From the NCBI GenBank assembly GCA_944379995.1, contig CALWGF010000004.1, positions 1-64,000 on the forward strand: a stretch of DNA of 64,000 nt, read 5' to 3'. The notes below the pieces were generated by a model, which searched no databases, was not told the origin of the DNA, and was given only the letters and a program-made list of their open reading frames with translations. Positions 56,171-63,872 of the stretch are shown here, one piece after another. Within the stretch, counting starts at the first letter, position 1, and each line of letters starts with the position of its first letter. The DNA is from an uncultured Clostridia bacterium (lineage in GTDB: Bacteria > Bacillota > Clostridia > Lachnospirales > Anaerotignaceae). A program made the position numbers and the translations under genes.

Positions 56171-58000
56171 TTTTATATAAAAACCTTCTGATGAAAAATT
56201 TTTAGGTCTTACCCAATCACCACTACCAAAAAGTTTATCTTTATTTGCAAGTTCATTTTCTTCAAAATCAACTTCAATAGAATATACTTCATTATATTTA
56301 CAAAAAACATGTACTGAAACAGGTGTAATCCAATTATTCACATCATCAAATGAAACATCTTTAAAACATATACTATCACCATAAAAATTTAAGTCATCAT
56401 CAAGAAATCTATAACCATATCTATCAATAAATGTAAGTTTTTTGATTAATTCTATATTTTCAGAAACAACATTTACAATATATAAGAGTTTTTCGTCTAT
56501 ATTTTTAATACTTGTTAAATCACTATCATCTATTGCTATTAAATGTATATCCATATAATTTTCAAAAGAATATACTATACTGTTTTCTTCGAGAATAACT
56601 TTATATTTTATATTATCAACATTTTTACAATGAATTTCTTCAAATAAATCTCCTTTTAATTCAGTATATTTTTCTGCACATTTAAGTATATTATCAATAA
56701 ATTTTAAATCATTTTTATAAGAAATATCTCTTATTGTATTTATATATTGTTTTTCACCTCTATAAACACAGTTTAAAAGAGCCATTGTATATTCTTTTAA
56801 AATTTCAATATATTTTGATTTTTCATAAAATTTTTTTAATTTTAAAAAAGCCTCTTTATGAAAATCCATATCTTTTACATTGGCTGATGTATTAAAAAGA
56901 CCTTTTGCATATTCAATAGCAATTCTTTTATCTTTTGTTTTATTATAAAGGTCATATATTTCATCAAGTATATAAAACCCTTTTTTTGTTCCTGTTTCAA
57001 AGAATAAATTAAAAAGGCTTCTACCATATAAAAAAGCATGTTCATCATTTGGGAATTTATAATATAATTCTTTAATTTGATTTACACATTTTTCAATATA
57101 CGGCTTTTTAACTTCTTCTGTAAGTCTAAACAAAGAAAAAATATATTCATTTGCTATATTTTCATTTTCTGTTTGAAAATAAATATCGCCTAATATTTCT
57201 GTAAGTGATACAGCTTCTTCAATTTCGGATTTACATATAATGTTTCGCATTGTAAAAGCATATATTTCTAAAGGTTCAATGTCATCATTTTTTTTATATT
57301 CATCAATAAGTATATCAATATATTTTTTTCCTTCTTTAAAACCCTTTTTATATGCTAAATTTGAAAGTGCAAAATAATAATTTATTTTACAATTATCAGA
57401 TTTCTCTTTTATATTTTTAAGTATTTCAATATATTCATCTACTTTTTCAATATCATAATAATTTATTGTTTTCATAATTGCAGATGTATAATAAAATTCA
57501 ACATTATAAGATTTTTCTTTATTATAGAGTTTTTCAAGTATATTCATATAATAAAAAGCTGTATTTTTATTTGAATATGATATTATATTTTCTAAAATGC
57601 CTGCATATGCAGTAGAAAGATTTTTACCATGTTTTTTATAGAGATTTTCAATTTTTTCATACATTTTTATTTTATAGTCATATTCTGCATTTTCAGCAGA
57701 AAACATAAGACTTTCACCATAATAACAAGCTATTGTATCATATGCCAATCTTGCTTTTTTACTTATAAGTCTTAAAAAACCACTTATATTATTATATATT
57801 CTTCCTATTTCTTCGCTATTTTTTGTAATCTCACTATTTTTTTCTGTATCCTCACAGGAAAGATTAACACACATACAATATATACAATAGGCATAATTAA
57901 CTGCACTATATAAAGAACGACTATTATTATAATCTGATTTCCAACCTTCTGCTCGACATTTTATAATGCCATAATCATATTCATAAAGAGGTATTTCCAA
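56156..58000 (-). CDS. unknown 614-residue helical-repeat (TPR-like) protein
   Basis: No family was recognised with certainty. Residues about 20-440 are a long series of paired helices with TPR/SEL1-like spacing (for example EIYAFTMRNI, ANEYIFSLFRL, AFLYGRSLFNLF, AIEYAKGLFNTS, LKEYTMALLN). Residues about 460-614 look like a beta-rich globular domain ending GSGDWVRPKNFSSEGFYIKK. There is no signal peptide or membrane helix. The start is TTG after AGGTGG; the nearby ATG is out of frame. It is the last cargo gene before the right repeat, with its own strong promoter. Confidence 0.75.
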   Translation of the reverse strand: MEIPLYEYDYGIIKCRAEGWKSDYNNSRSLYSAVNYAYCIYCMCVNLSCEDTEKNSEITKNSEEIGRIYNNISGFLRLISKKARLAYDTIACYYGESLMFSAENAEYDYKIKMYEKIENLYKKHGKNLSTAYAGILENIISYSNKNTAFYYMNILEKLYNKEKSYNVEFYYTSAIMKTINYYDIEKVDEYIEILKNIKEKSDNCKINYYFALSNLAYKKGFKEGKKYIDILIDEYKKNDDIEPLEIYAFTMRNIICKSEIEEAVSLTEILGDIYFQTENENIANEYIFSLFRLTEEVKKPYIEKCVNQIKELYYKFPNDEHAFLYGRSLFNLFFETGTKKGFYILDEIYDLYNKTKDKRIAIEYAKGLFNTSANVKDMDFHKEAFLKLKKFYEKSKYIEILKEYTMALLNCVYRGEKQYINTIRDISYKNDLKFIDNILKCAEKYTELKGDLFEEIHCKNVDNIKYKVILEENSIVYSFENYMDIHLIAIDDSDLTSIKNIDEKLLYIVNVVSENIELIKKLTFIDRYGYRFLDDDLNFYGDSICFKDVSFDDVNNWITPVSVHVFCKYNEVYSIEVDFEENELANKDKLFGSGDWVRPKNFSSEGFYIKKVLD

Positions 58001-58031
58001 ACATATTCCACCTTTCTTTTAAGACTGAAAT

Positions 58032-58060
58032 ATTCTATAATACTATATTTATTATGTCAA
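58032..58060 (-). promoter_or_regulatory. sigma-A promoter of the 614-residue gene
   Basis: On the minus strand TTGACA, 17 bases and TAGAAT lie about 32 bases before the TTG start and within the element. Confidence 0.82.
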
Positions 58061-58093
58061 TAAAAAATAAATGATTTATATTATTTTTTACGT

Positions 58094-58106
58094 TACTCAT
58101 GTAACG
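58094..58106 (+). repeat. right copy of 13-bp direct repeat (attachment-like site)
   Basis: TACTCATGTAACG is identical to 52854-52866. It marks the right end of the element; subtilase coding sequence resumes after it with GGTATTGCTTGTGG. Confidence 0.9.
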
Positions 58107-58832
58107 GGTATTGCTTGTGGAAATGGATATATGTCAAATGGAAAATACAAGGGAATTGCACCGGAAAGCAACATTATATCAGTTAAAATTCTTGATAAAA
58201 ACGGTCAAGGCTCTCCTATAAGTGCTGTAAAAGGTATGGAATGGATATTAAAAAATCGTCATAAATATAATATAAGAATAGTAAACTTATCAATAGGAAC
58301 ATATGATAAAAGTCTTTATACACCTCTTATGAATGCAGTTAATACACTTTGGAGAAATGGTATAACAGTTGTTGCAGCCTCCGGAAATAATGCAGATAAA
58401 TACCCAAAAGTTACTATACCAGGTATAAATCCACGAATAATAACAGTAGGCTCTTTTGAAGATTTCTGTATAAAAAAGAAATTTGGCTCTCATAGTTTTA
58501 TATATTATGAAAGGTCATTTCTTTCATCATTAAAACCTTTTTCAAAGCCTGATATACTTGCACCAGGAGAAAATATTATTTCTGTAAAATCACCTAATTT
58601 TGATTTTAATCAAAAAGGCAGAGAGAATTTTGAAATAACAGATAATAACTATATAGAAATGACAGGAAGTTCTATGGCTACACCTATCGTTTCTGGTGCA
58701 ATAGCATTACTTATGGAAAAAGAACCACAAATAACTCCTGATAAAATAAAAGAAAAACTTATTAAAACATCTTACAAAAATAATTCTGTAATTAATAAAG
58801 GAATATTAGATATAGAAAAACTTTTAAAATAG
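58094..58832 (+). pseudogene. AprX-like S8 subtilase, C-terminal fragment
   Basis: From 58107 the frame encodes the remaining 241 residues: GIACGNG, then GKYKGIAPESNIISVKILDKNG, the oxyanion Asn in VVAASGNNADKY and the catalytic Ser in MTGSSMATPIVSGAIALLM. No stop or frameshift has accumulated. An in-frame ATG at 58071 lies within the element but has no ribosome binding site. Without excision this part lacks the catalytic Asp and His and would be inactive. Confidence 0.9.
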
Positions 58833-58841
58833 GAGGTATAT

Positions 58842-59258
58842 ATGGCAAATAGTAATATAACCGGACTTTTAAGAGAAATTAATACAAATGATTTTTTGAA
58901 AAACGAACTTTCTTGTACAATGAATTCATTAAAAAGAAACCTTGAGGAAAGATATGTTAAACGTATAAAAAATACAATTTCTTATGCTCAAAAAGAATGT
59001 ATTCAAACACCTACAAAAGAAGCAAATCTTATTATGGCAATAAGAGAATTTGCAAATGAAAATGAACGTGACAAATTTAATATGGCAATAGATATGCTTA
59101 ATAGTATAAATACTATAAATATTATACAAAAAGACATATCAGAATTATCAACAGAAAATTGTGTACATTCACTAAGTGGTGAAACTACTGAAAATACAAG
59201 TATTTCACCTAATCTTGCCAATGCTCTTTTAATGCTTTCTATTTTTAAAATTATATAA
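58842..59258 (+). CDS. unknown 138-residue protein downstream of the subtilase
   Basis: No family was recognised. It is soluble and mostly helical, with a Thr/Ser-rich stretch before a hydrophobic C-terminus (NALLMLSIFKII). Residues around LIMAIREFANENERDKFNMA match the helical-hairpin motif of the two small proteins at 51.5-52.2 kb. AGGAGG precedes the ATG and the gap to the subtilase stop is 9 bases, so the original transcript was probably subtilase plus this gene. The insertion may have cut it off from its promoter. Confidence 0.7.
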   Translation: MANSNITGLLREINTNDFLKNELSCTMNSLKRNLEERYVKRIKNTISYAQKECIQTPTKEANLIMAIREFANENERDKFNMAIDMLNSINTINIIQKDISELSTENCVHSLSGETTENTSISPNLANALLMLSIFKII

Positions 59259-59266
59259 TTTGTATA

Positions 59267-59321
59267 TTGACTACAAACTCCTACAATTGTATGATATAAA
59301 TATAATACATTTGTAGGAGTT
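59267..59321 (+). promoter_or_regulatory. blaI-type promoter with overlapping operator dyads
   Basis: TTGACT (59267-59272), 17 bases and TATGAT (59290-59295) form the promoter. Overlapping it are the inverted arms AACTCCTACAA (59276-59286) and TTGTAGGAGTT (59311-59321), and two TACA/TGTA dyads: TACAATTGTA (59282-59291) and TACATTTGTA (59306-59315). TACA-TGTA dyads are the known recognition pattern of BlaI/MecI repressors, so autoregulation is likely. Confidence 0.85.
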
Positions 59322-59329
59322 GATTTTTT

Positions 59330-59722
59330 ATGAATAAAATAACACGTCTTCCAGACACAGAACTTGAAGTTATGAAAGCAGTATGGAGTATAAAAACAGA
59401 AATAAATACAACAGAAATTAAAAAAATACTTGATAAAAACAGACCTTGGAATGTTTCTGCATTACAAACACTTTTAAACAGACTTATAGACAGAGGTTTT
59501 CTTGATACTTATAAAAATGGAAAAAATAAATGCTATACAGTACTTATAAATGAAAAAGATTACATATCATTTGAGAATAAAAGTTTTCTTAAAAAAATAA
59601 ATAACAGTTCAATAACAAGACTTGTAGCATCTCTTTATGACAGTAAATCAATATCTGACAATGACCTTATGGAGTTATCAAAATTTATAGAGGACAAAAC
59701 AGGAGGTGGAAAGTATGATTAA
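59330..59722 (+). CDS. BlaI/MecI/CopY-family repressor
   Basis: This 130-residue winged-helix repressor follows the family pattern: LPDTELEVMKAVWSIKTEINTTEIKKIL, then NVSALQTLLNRLIDRGFLDTYKNGKNKCYTV, and a C-terminal dimerisation helix. It overlaps the M56 peptidase gene by 8 bp. Binding to the dyads just upstream would shut the pair off until the peptidase is activated. No beta-lactamase gene is present, so it probably governs other targets. Confidence 0.93.
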   Translation: MNKITRLPDTELEVMKAVWSIKTEINTTEIKKILDKNRPWNVSALQTLLNRLIDRGFLDTYKNGKNKCYTVLINEKDYISFENKSFLKKINNSSITRLVASLYDSKSISDNDLMELSKFIEDKTGGGKYD

Positions 59723-61955
59723 AAATATATTTATGAATGTGATTGAAATATCAGTATTTTCATCATTTTTTATATTATTATTTATATTAATATCAAAAAA
59801 AATTAGAAATACATATACAAATCGTATTATGTACATTGTTTGGCTTTTTATGGCAATACGTATTATTTGTAATTTTAATATTCCACAACCTTTAATAAAT
59901 ATAACTATACCTAATCAAGCAATTACAATAACAGAACAGGCAACAAATTATGGAATGTATGAATATAGTACAAGATATTTACCTACTGAAATAAATATTG
60001 AAAATAATACTCAAAATATGTCTGTTCCAGAAACAAAAGAGCCTTTATTAGAAAAGTCAGATAAATTAGATAAAATATTATCTGCAACACCATATATATG
60101 GCTTTTAGGTGTAATAATATCTTTATTAATTTATACTTTATCACATATTTCATTTATAAAAATGCTTAAAAGGTGGAGAAAACCTATATCTGACGCAAAT
60201 ATACTTGATATTTATATAAATATTTGTAGTGAAATGAATATACATAAAAGACCAAAAATATTTTTATGCAATATGATTTCATCACCTATTTGTACAGGTA
60301 TTTTTAAAAAAGAAATATATATAAATTCTGAGGATTTATCGGGTATAAATCTTATATTAAAACATGAACTTACACATTGTAAAAGAAATGATATACTTTA
60401 CAAACTTATACTTATAATAGCAAAATCAATACACTTTTTTAACCCTATTATTCATATTATGGTAAAAGAAGCTGAAAAATGTATTGAACTTTATTGTGAT
60501 GAAACAGTAATGAAAAATTGTTCATTAAAGGAAAGAAAAGAATATAGTATAGCAATACTTAATGCTATAAAATCATCATCAAAAAACTCTATTCTTACAA
60601 CTTCATTTTCATCAGATAAAAAATCTTTAAAAATTCGTTTTTCCAATATACTTGATACAAAAATCAAAAAAAGAGGTATTTTAATTATGATTATGCTTTC
60701 ATTAATGGCAGTTTCGGGAGGAATTTTTGTATCTTGTAATAAAAACACAGAAACACAAAATGTAACTCAACAAGAATATATTAAAAATATGTATGAACTT
60801 AGAACACCATATATAGGAAATGCCTCTGCTGTGGGCAAAATATTTTCAAATTTGAATTATACTAATTTACAGCAACAAGAAATGGAACTTTTCACAACAG
60901 AAGAACCTTTTGGAGTTTTAAAACATTTTTCAACAGATAATATTGAAAATGTAGATGAAAAAGAGATTATGAAAAATTCTGTTTTATTACTTTCTCTTAT
61001 AGACAACTGTGGTTATATAAAATCTCATATATATGCACCTGACGGTTCTGAAGTTACATACAGTCTTACAAGAGATGATTATTTATTACAATACGGAAAT
61101 TTTAAAGAAATTTATGATAGTCCTGAAAATTTTGAAAACTTCATAAAAAATATATGGGAAAATATAGACAATGACCATTATATAATAGAAAAACAAAATG
61201 AAAAATCATCTTCTGTGGCTCTTGTTGAAGGTATAATTGAGGATAAAAAAGATAGAGCAAAAGAAGATTTTAAATATCATGAAAACTATACACAGCTTTT
61301 AAATATGGGCGAAAAAGCCTACTGGGATTTTATAGAATATTTTCAATCAACAGATACTGACGGGGACAAAGAATATATAATGATGAAATTCTGTCGTGAA
61401 AATTATCCTAATTTAAGTGATTTCGGCAAAATAGGAAATTTAGCACAAAATGAATATACAAGTGGTAGAAAATGGTTTAATGATTATCAGAATTTAGTTA
61501 ATAAATATAATGATTTATTATATTATAACTATTCAAATATAATTGATGAAAAAATACAGAAAATATATACAGAAAAATACAAAGATTTATATAATGGCTA
61601 TACCATAACATCACCTATGGTAACATTTTATCCTGAAAAAATAGATGAAAACAAAGAAATAATGTATGCAGGAATATTTGCAGGATATTTTGTTTTAGAA
61701 AATAATACATTTAAAGCTATTGATTTTGATAAAATACTATATTGTATTACATTTGATACAACAGATGTTGAAAATCCTATTATTATAAGCTGTGATGATA
61801 ATATTAGTGAAAGTGAAAAAACTAATTCATTATATGATAGATTTTCAGATGTAGATTATTCTTCATTCAAATTTAAAGTACATCAATTTACGGAAGAAAA
61901 TAATATAAATGCAAATACAATAGAATTTGATGGTCAAACTTATATTAATTATTAA
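59715..61955 (+). CDS. BlaR1/MecR1-type M56 sensor peptidase with DUF4825-like region
   Basis: This 746-residue membrane protein has four to five helices with the zinc peptidase motif LKHELTHCKRND (HExxH) at about residues 215-226 and EKCIELYCDETVM downstream. After the last helix and a Cys (SGGIFVSCNKN) comes an extracellular part of about 400 residues. Its start (YELRTPYIGNASAVGKIFSNL) resembles DUF4825; no penicillin-binding domain is seen, so the ligand is probably not a beta-lactam. The start follows GGAGG, eight bases upstream. Confidence 0.88.
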   Translation: MIKNIFMNVIEISVFSSFFILLFILISKKIRNTYTNRIMYIVWLFMAIRIICNFNIPQPLINITIPNQAITITEQATNYGMYEYSTRYLPTEINIENNTQNMSVPETKEPLLEKSDKLDKILSATPYIWLLGVIISLLIYTLSHISFIKMLKRWRKPISDANILDIYINICSEMNIHKRPKIFLCNMISSPICTGIFKKEIYINSEDLSGINLILKHELTHCKRNDILYKLILIIAKSIHFFNPIIHIMVKEAEKCIELYCDETVMKNCSLKERKEYSIAILNAIKSSSKNSILTTSFSSDKKSLKIRFSNILDTKIKKRGILIMIMLSLMAVSGGIFVSCNKNTETQNVTQQEYIKNMYELRTPYIGNASAVGKIFSNLNYTNLQQQEMELFTTEEPFGVLKHFSTDNIENVDEKEIMKNSVLLLSLIDNCGYIKSHIYAPDGSEVTYSLTRDDYLLQYGNFKEIYDSPENFENFIKNIWENIDNDHYIIEKQNEKSSSVALVEGIIEDKKDRAKEDFKYHENYTQLLNMGEKAYWDFIEYFQSTDTDGDKEYIMMKFCRENYPNLSDFGKIGNLAQNEYTSGRKWFNDYQNLVNKYNDLLYYNYSNIIDEKIQKIYTEKYKDLYNGYTITSPMVTFYPEKIDENKEIMYAGIFAGYFVLENNTFKAIDFDKILYCITFDTTDVENPIIISCDDNISESEKTNSLYDRFSDVDYSSFKFKVHQFTEENNINANTIEFDGQTYINY

Positions 61956-61961
61956 AAAAAA

Positions 61962-61984
61962 TCGTCTGATTAAAAATCAGACGA
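61962..61984. terminator. bidirectional terminator
   Basis: TCGTCTGAT and ATCAGACGA pair with A and T runs, between the converging blaR1-like and NifX-like genes. Confidence 0.88.
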
Positions 61985-62002
61985 CTTTTTTATTAGTTTC
62001 AA

Positions 62003-62404
62003 TTAATTATGACAATGTCCGCCACATGTATGGCTATGACTTCCACAATCATGACCTTCGCCATGTTCATGATGATGATTACATTCTATGTTAGGATTTC
62101 CTATTTTTTCTCCACTTAAATATTTTACAATAATTTCGTCAACTTTACCTGTTACACCTGGAACAATTTCAATTCTTTTTTCTCTAAGAGCAGCTTTAGC
62201 TCCTCCACCAATTCCACCACAAATTACAACATTTACAGAATGAACATTTAAAAAGTCTGCAAGAGCACCATGTCCCTGTCCATTTGTAGGAACTTTTTTT
62301 GTTTCAATTACTGTTCCATTTTCAACTTCAAAAAGTGTAAATTCTTCGCTGTGTCCAAAATGCTGAAAAACTTCTCCGTCTTTTGATGTAACTACTATTA
62401 TCAT
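62003..62404 (-). CDS. NifX/NafY-type (dinitrogenase FeMo-cofactor family) protein with His/Cys tail
   Basis: This 133-residue protein has the small NifX/NifB-C-like fold (residues 1-105: HFGHSEEFTLFEVENG; VVICGGIGGGAKAALREKRI), then a metal-binding tail of about 25 residues rich in His and Cys (HHHEHGEGHDCGSHSHTCGG). In non-nitrogen-fixing anaerobes such proteins pair with DUF134 regulators and are thought to handle iron-sulfur or molybdenum species. No nif genes are in the window. Confidence 0.88.
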   Translation of the reverse strand: MIIVVTSKDGEVFQHFGHSEEFTLFEVENGTVIETKKVPTNGQGHGALADFLNVHSVNVVICGGIGGGAKAALREKRIEIVPGVTGKVDEIIVKYLSGEKIGNPNIECNHHHEHGEGHDCGSHSHTCGGHCHN

Positions 62405-62430
62405 AATAAAATCCTCCTATATTAAAAAAA

Positions 62431-62766
62431 TTATTCACTATGTCTGCACTTTCCACAACTTTTATTGCAAAAGCATTTTTTTTCGGAAAGTGTATAATTG
62501 CCGCCTTCTATTTTTATTCCTTTTCCTTGTGTTATTGCAAGTGCTGTTTTTTTTCGTGCATTATAAAGTATACGTTGGAAAGTTCCTCTTGATACATTCA
62601 TAATATCAGCACAAATATTTTGCTCCATATTTTCCAAATCAGCAAGTCTTAATGCTTCTGTTTCTTCAACAGTAAGAATAATAAAATCCGCATTTTTACT
62701 TTCAGGATAAAATATTCTGTTTTCAGGCTCAAAGCATACTCTACGGCACTTTGTCATTCTTGGCAT
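62431..62766 (-). CDS. DUF134 putative DNA-binding protein
   Basis: This 111-residue protein has a Cys-bearing N-terminus (MPRMTKCRRVCFEPENRIFYP), a sigma-region-4-like helix-turn-helix (VEETEALRLADLENMEQNICADIMNVSRGTFQRILYNARKK) and a C-terminal metal-type CFCNKSCGKC. The start at MPRMTK follows GGAG by 8 bases. It is co-directional with and 26 bases before the NifX-like gene, and a perfect palindrome lies in its promoter, so autoregulation is likely. Confidence 0.9.
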   Translation of the reverse strand: MPRMTKCRRVCFEPENRIFYPESKNADFIILTVEETEALRLADLENMEQNICADIMNVSRGTFQRILYNARKKTALAITQGKGIKIEGGNYTLSEKKCFCNKSCGKCRHSE

Positions 62767-62793
62767 TTTAAAGACTCCTTTCAAAAAATATAA

Positions 62794-62841
62794 TGGGCAT
62801 ATGCACAATTAAATTATATTGTGCATATGCCCATTTGTCAA
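62794..62841 (-). promoter_or_regulatory. consensus promoter with 16-bp inverted-repeat operator (DUF134-nifX)
   Basis: On the minus strand TTGACA (62836-62841), 17 bases and TATAAT (62813-62818) match the sigma-A consensus at every base. TGGGCATATGCACAAT (62794-62809) and its exact reverse complement (62818-62833) form a 16-bp inverted repeat with an 8-base centre. One arm fills the spacer and the other lies at the transcription start. Each arm contains the palindrome GCATATGC. Confidence 0.9.
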
Positions 62842-63872
62842 TAGCTTTTATTTTTTTTATTATTTATATAAAGAGCAACTACGATTACACCATAAGCTAT
62901 AAACACTCTGAAAAATTCACCTATTTGAGTATCTCCAAAAATATTTGCTCCGGCTTTTGGTGTAACAATAAACAGAAAATAAAAAAGTAGTGTTCCGACA
63001 ATAGCATTTGTAAATTTAGCTTTTTTTATAGATGCACCACCAACAAGTATTGCTGCCGCAGCATACATTCCAACTTGTTCATGACTTCCAAATGTACTTA
63101 ATGTTCCTATATTTTGAAGTGATATAATCTGACCTATACCAGCAAATACAGTTGAAAGCACTATTGCAATAATTCTAACTTTATTTACATTTATACCTTT
63201 TTCCTCTGCTGTTTTAATATCAAGACCAGTAATTTTTATATCTTGTCCTAATTTTGTTTTTCCAATATACCATATAAAAACACAAAGCAATCCACATATA
63301 ATAAGTGTAAAAAGGGGAATTTTTATTCCTAAAACTCTTATGTATGTAGGAAAACGGTCAAGGCTATATTTTATTATACCTAAATCTATTGTACTTTTTA
63401 TGCCTTTTCCACCTTCAACACCTATAATAGGATTATTTATAGGTAAAGAAAGTATTATAAGCTGATATATACCGGAAAAGAAATATGCAGCAACAAGACC
63501 TGTTATCATTTCTCTACCCTTTGTTTTATTCATTAAAAACCCTATAATTAAGCCAAATATAATTGATATTGGAACAGATATTAAAAATGCTGCAAATGTT
63601 CCTCCAATTCCTTCAATATTCATTACAACAACAGCTATAACAGCAAGCTGCCCTGCCATAGCACCAACTGTAAGGGCAAAATTTATACCCATTCCGGCAG
63701 ATATAGGAATTATTAATGAAAGTACAATAAAAAGATTTCTTCCAAGTCTTTCTATAAGGTCATTAATAACCATTTTAAATGATAGTCCTGATATTAAAAA
63801 TCCAATTATACCTAATAGTATAAATATACAAGGAACTGTATAATCTTTAAATATATTTTTTAACGTTTTCAT
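62838..63872 (-). CDS. ABC importer permease (branched-chain/simple-sugar fold)
   Basis: This 344-residue permease has about ten helices of the BPD_transp_2 family, with IPISAGMGINFALTVGAMAGQ near the start, the coupling loop KITGLDIKTAEEKGINVNKV and LQNIGTLSTFGSHEQVGMYAAAAILVGG. It overlaps the preceding permease gene by 4 bp (ATGA). Binding protein and ATPase genes must lie beyond the right edge. Its stop overlaps the -35 box of the DUF134 promoter. Confidence 0.88.
   Translation of the reverse strand: MKTLKNIFKDYTVPCIFILLGIIGFLISGLSFKMVINDLIERLGRNLFIVLSLIIPISAGMGINFALTVGAMAGQLAVIAVVVMNIEGIGGTFAAFLISVPISIIFGLIIGFLMNKTKGREMITGLVAAYFFSGIYQLIILSLPINNPIIGVEGGKGIKSTIDLGIIKYSLDRFPTYIRVLGIKIPLFTLIICGLLCVFIWYIGKTKLGQDIKITGLDIKTAEEKGINVNKVRIIAIVLSTVFAGIGQIISLQNIGTLSTFGSHEQVGMYAAAAILVGGASIKKAKFTNAIVGTLLFYFLFIVTPKAGANIFGDTQIGEFFRVFIAYGVIVVALYINNKKNKSY

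Larger units (their letters stand above)
52854..58106. mobile_element. 5,240-bp element inserted in an S8 subtilase gene
   Basis: The element lies between two copies of TACTCATGTAACG; the distance between copies is 5,240 bp. It carries, left to right, a promoter, a variant FMN-type riboswitch and MATE exporter (+), a serine recombinase (-), a ferritin (+) and a 614-residue helical-repeat protein (-). Deleting one copy plus the interior restores GHGTHVTGIACGNG in frame. No DDE transposase or terminal inverted repeats were seen. A serine recombinase is the only candidate for its movement. At the right copy the sequence CGTTAC-TCAT-GTAACG is also palindromic. Confidence 0.88.

Noticed and set aside
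52854..58106. Insertion sequence or group II intron as explanation of the split subtilase
   Set aside because: There is no DDE transposase, no terminal inverted repeats, no reverse transcriptase or intron domain V. The 13-bp repeat with a serine recombinase fits site-specific recombination better.
58071..58832. Independent short subtilase starting at the ATG at 58071
   Set aside because: No ribosome binding site precedes it, and it would lack the catalytic Asp and His. Its first residues are encoded by the element end.
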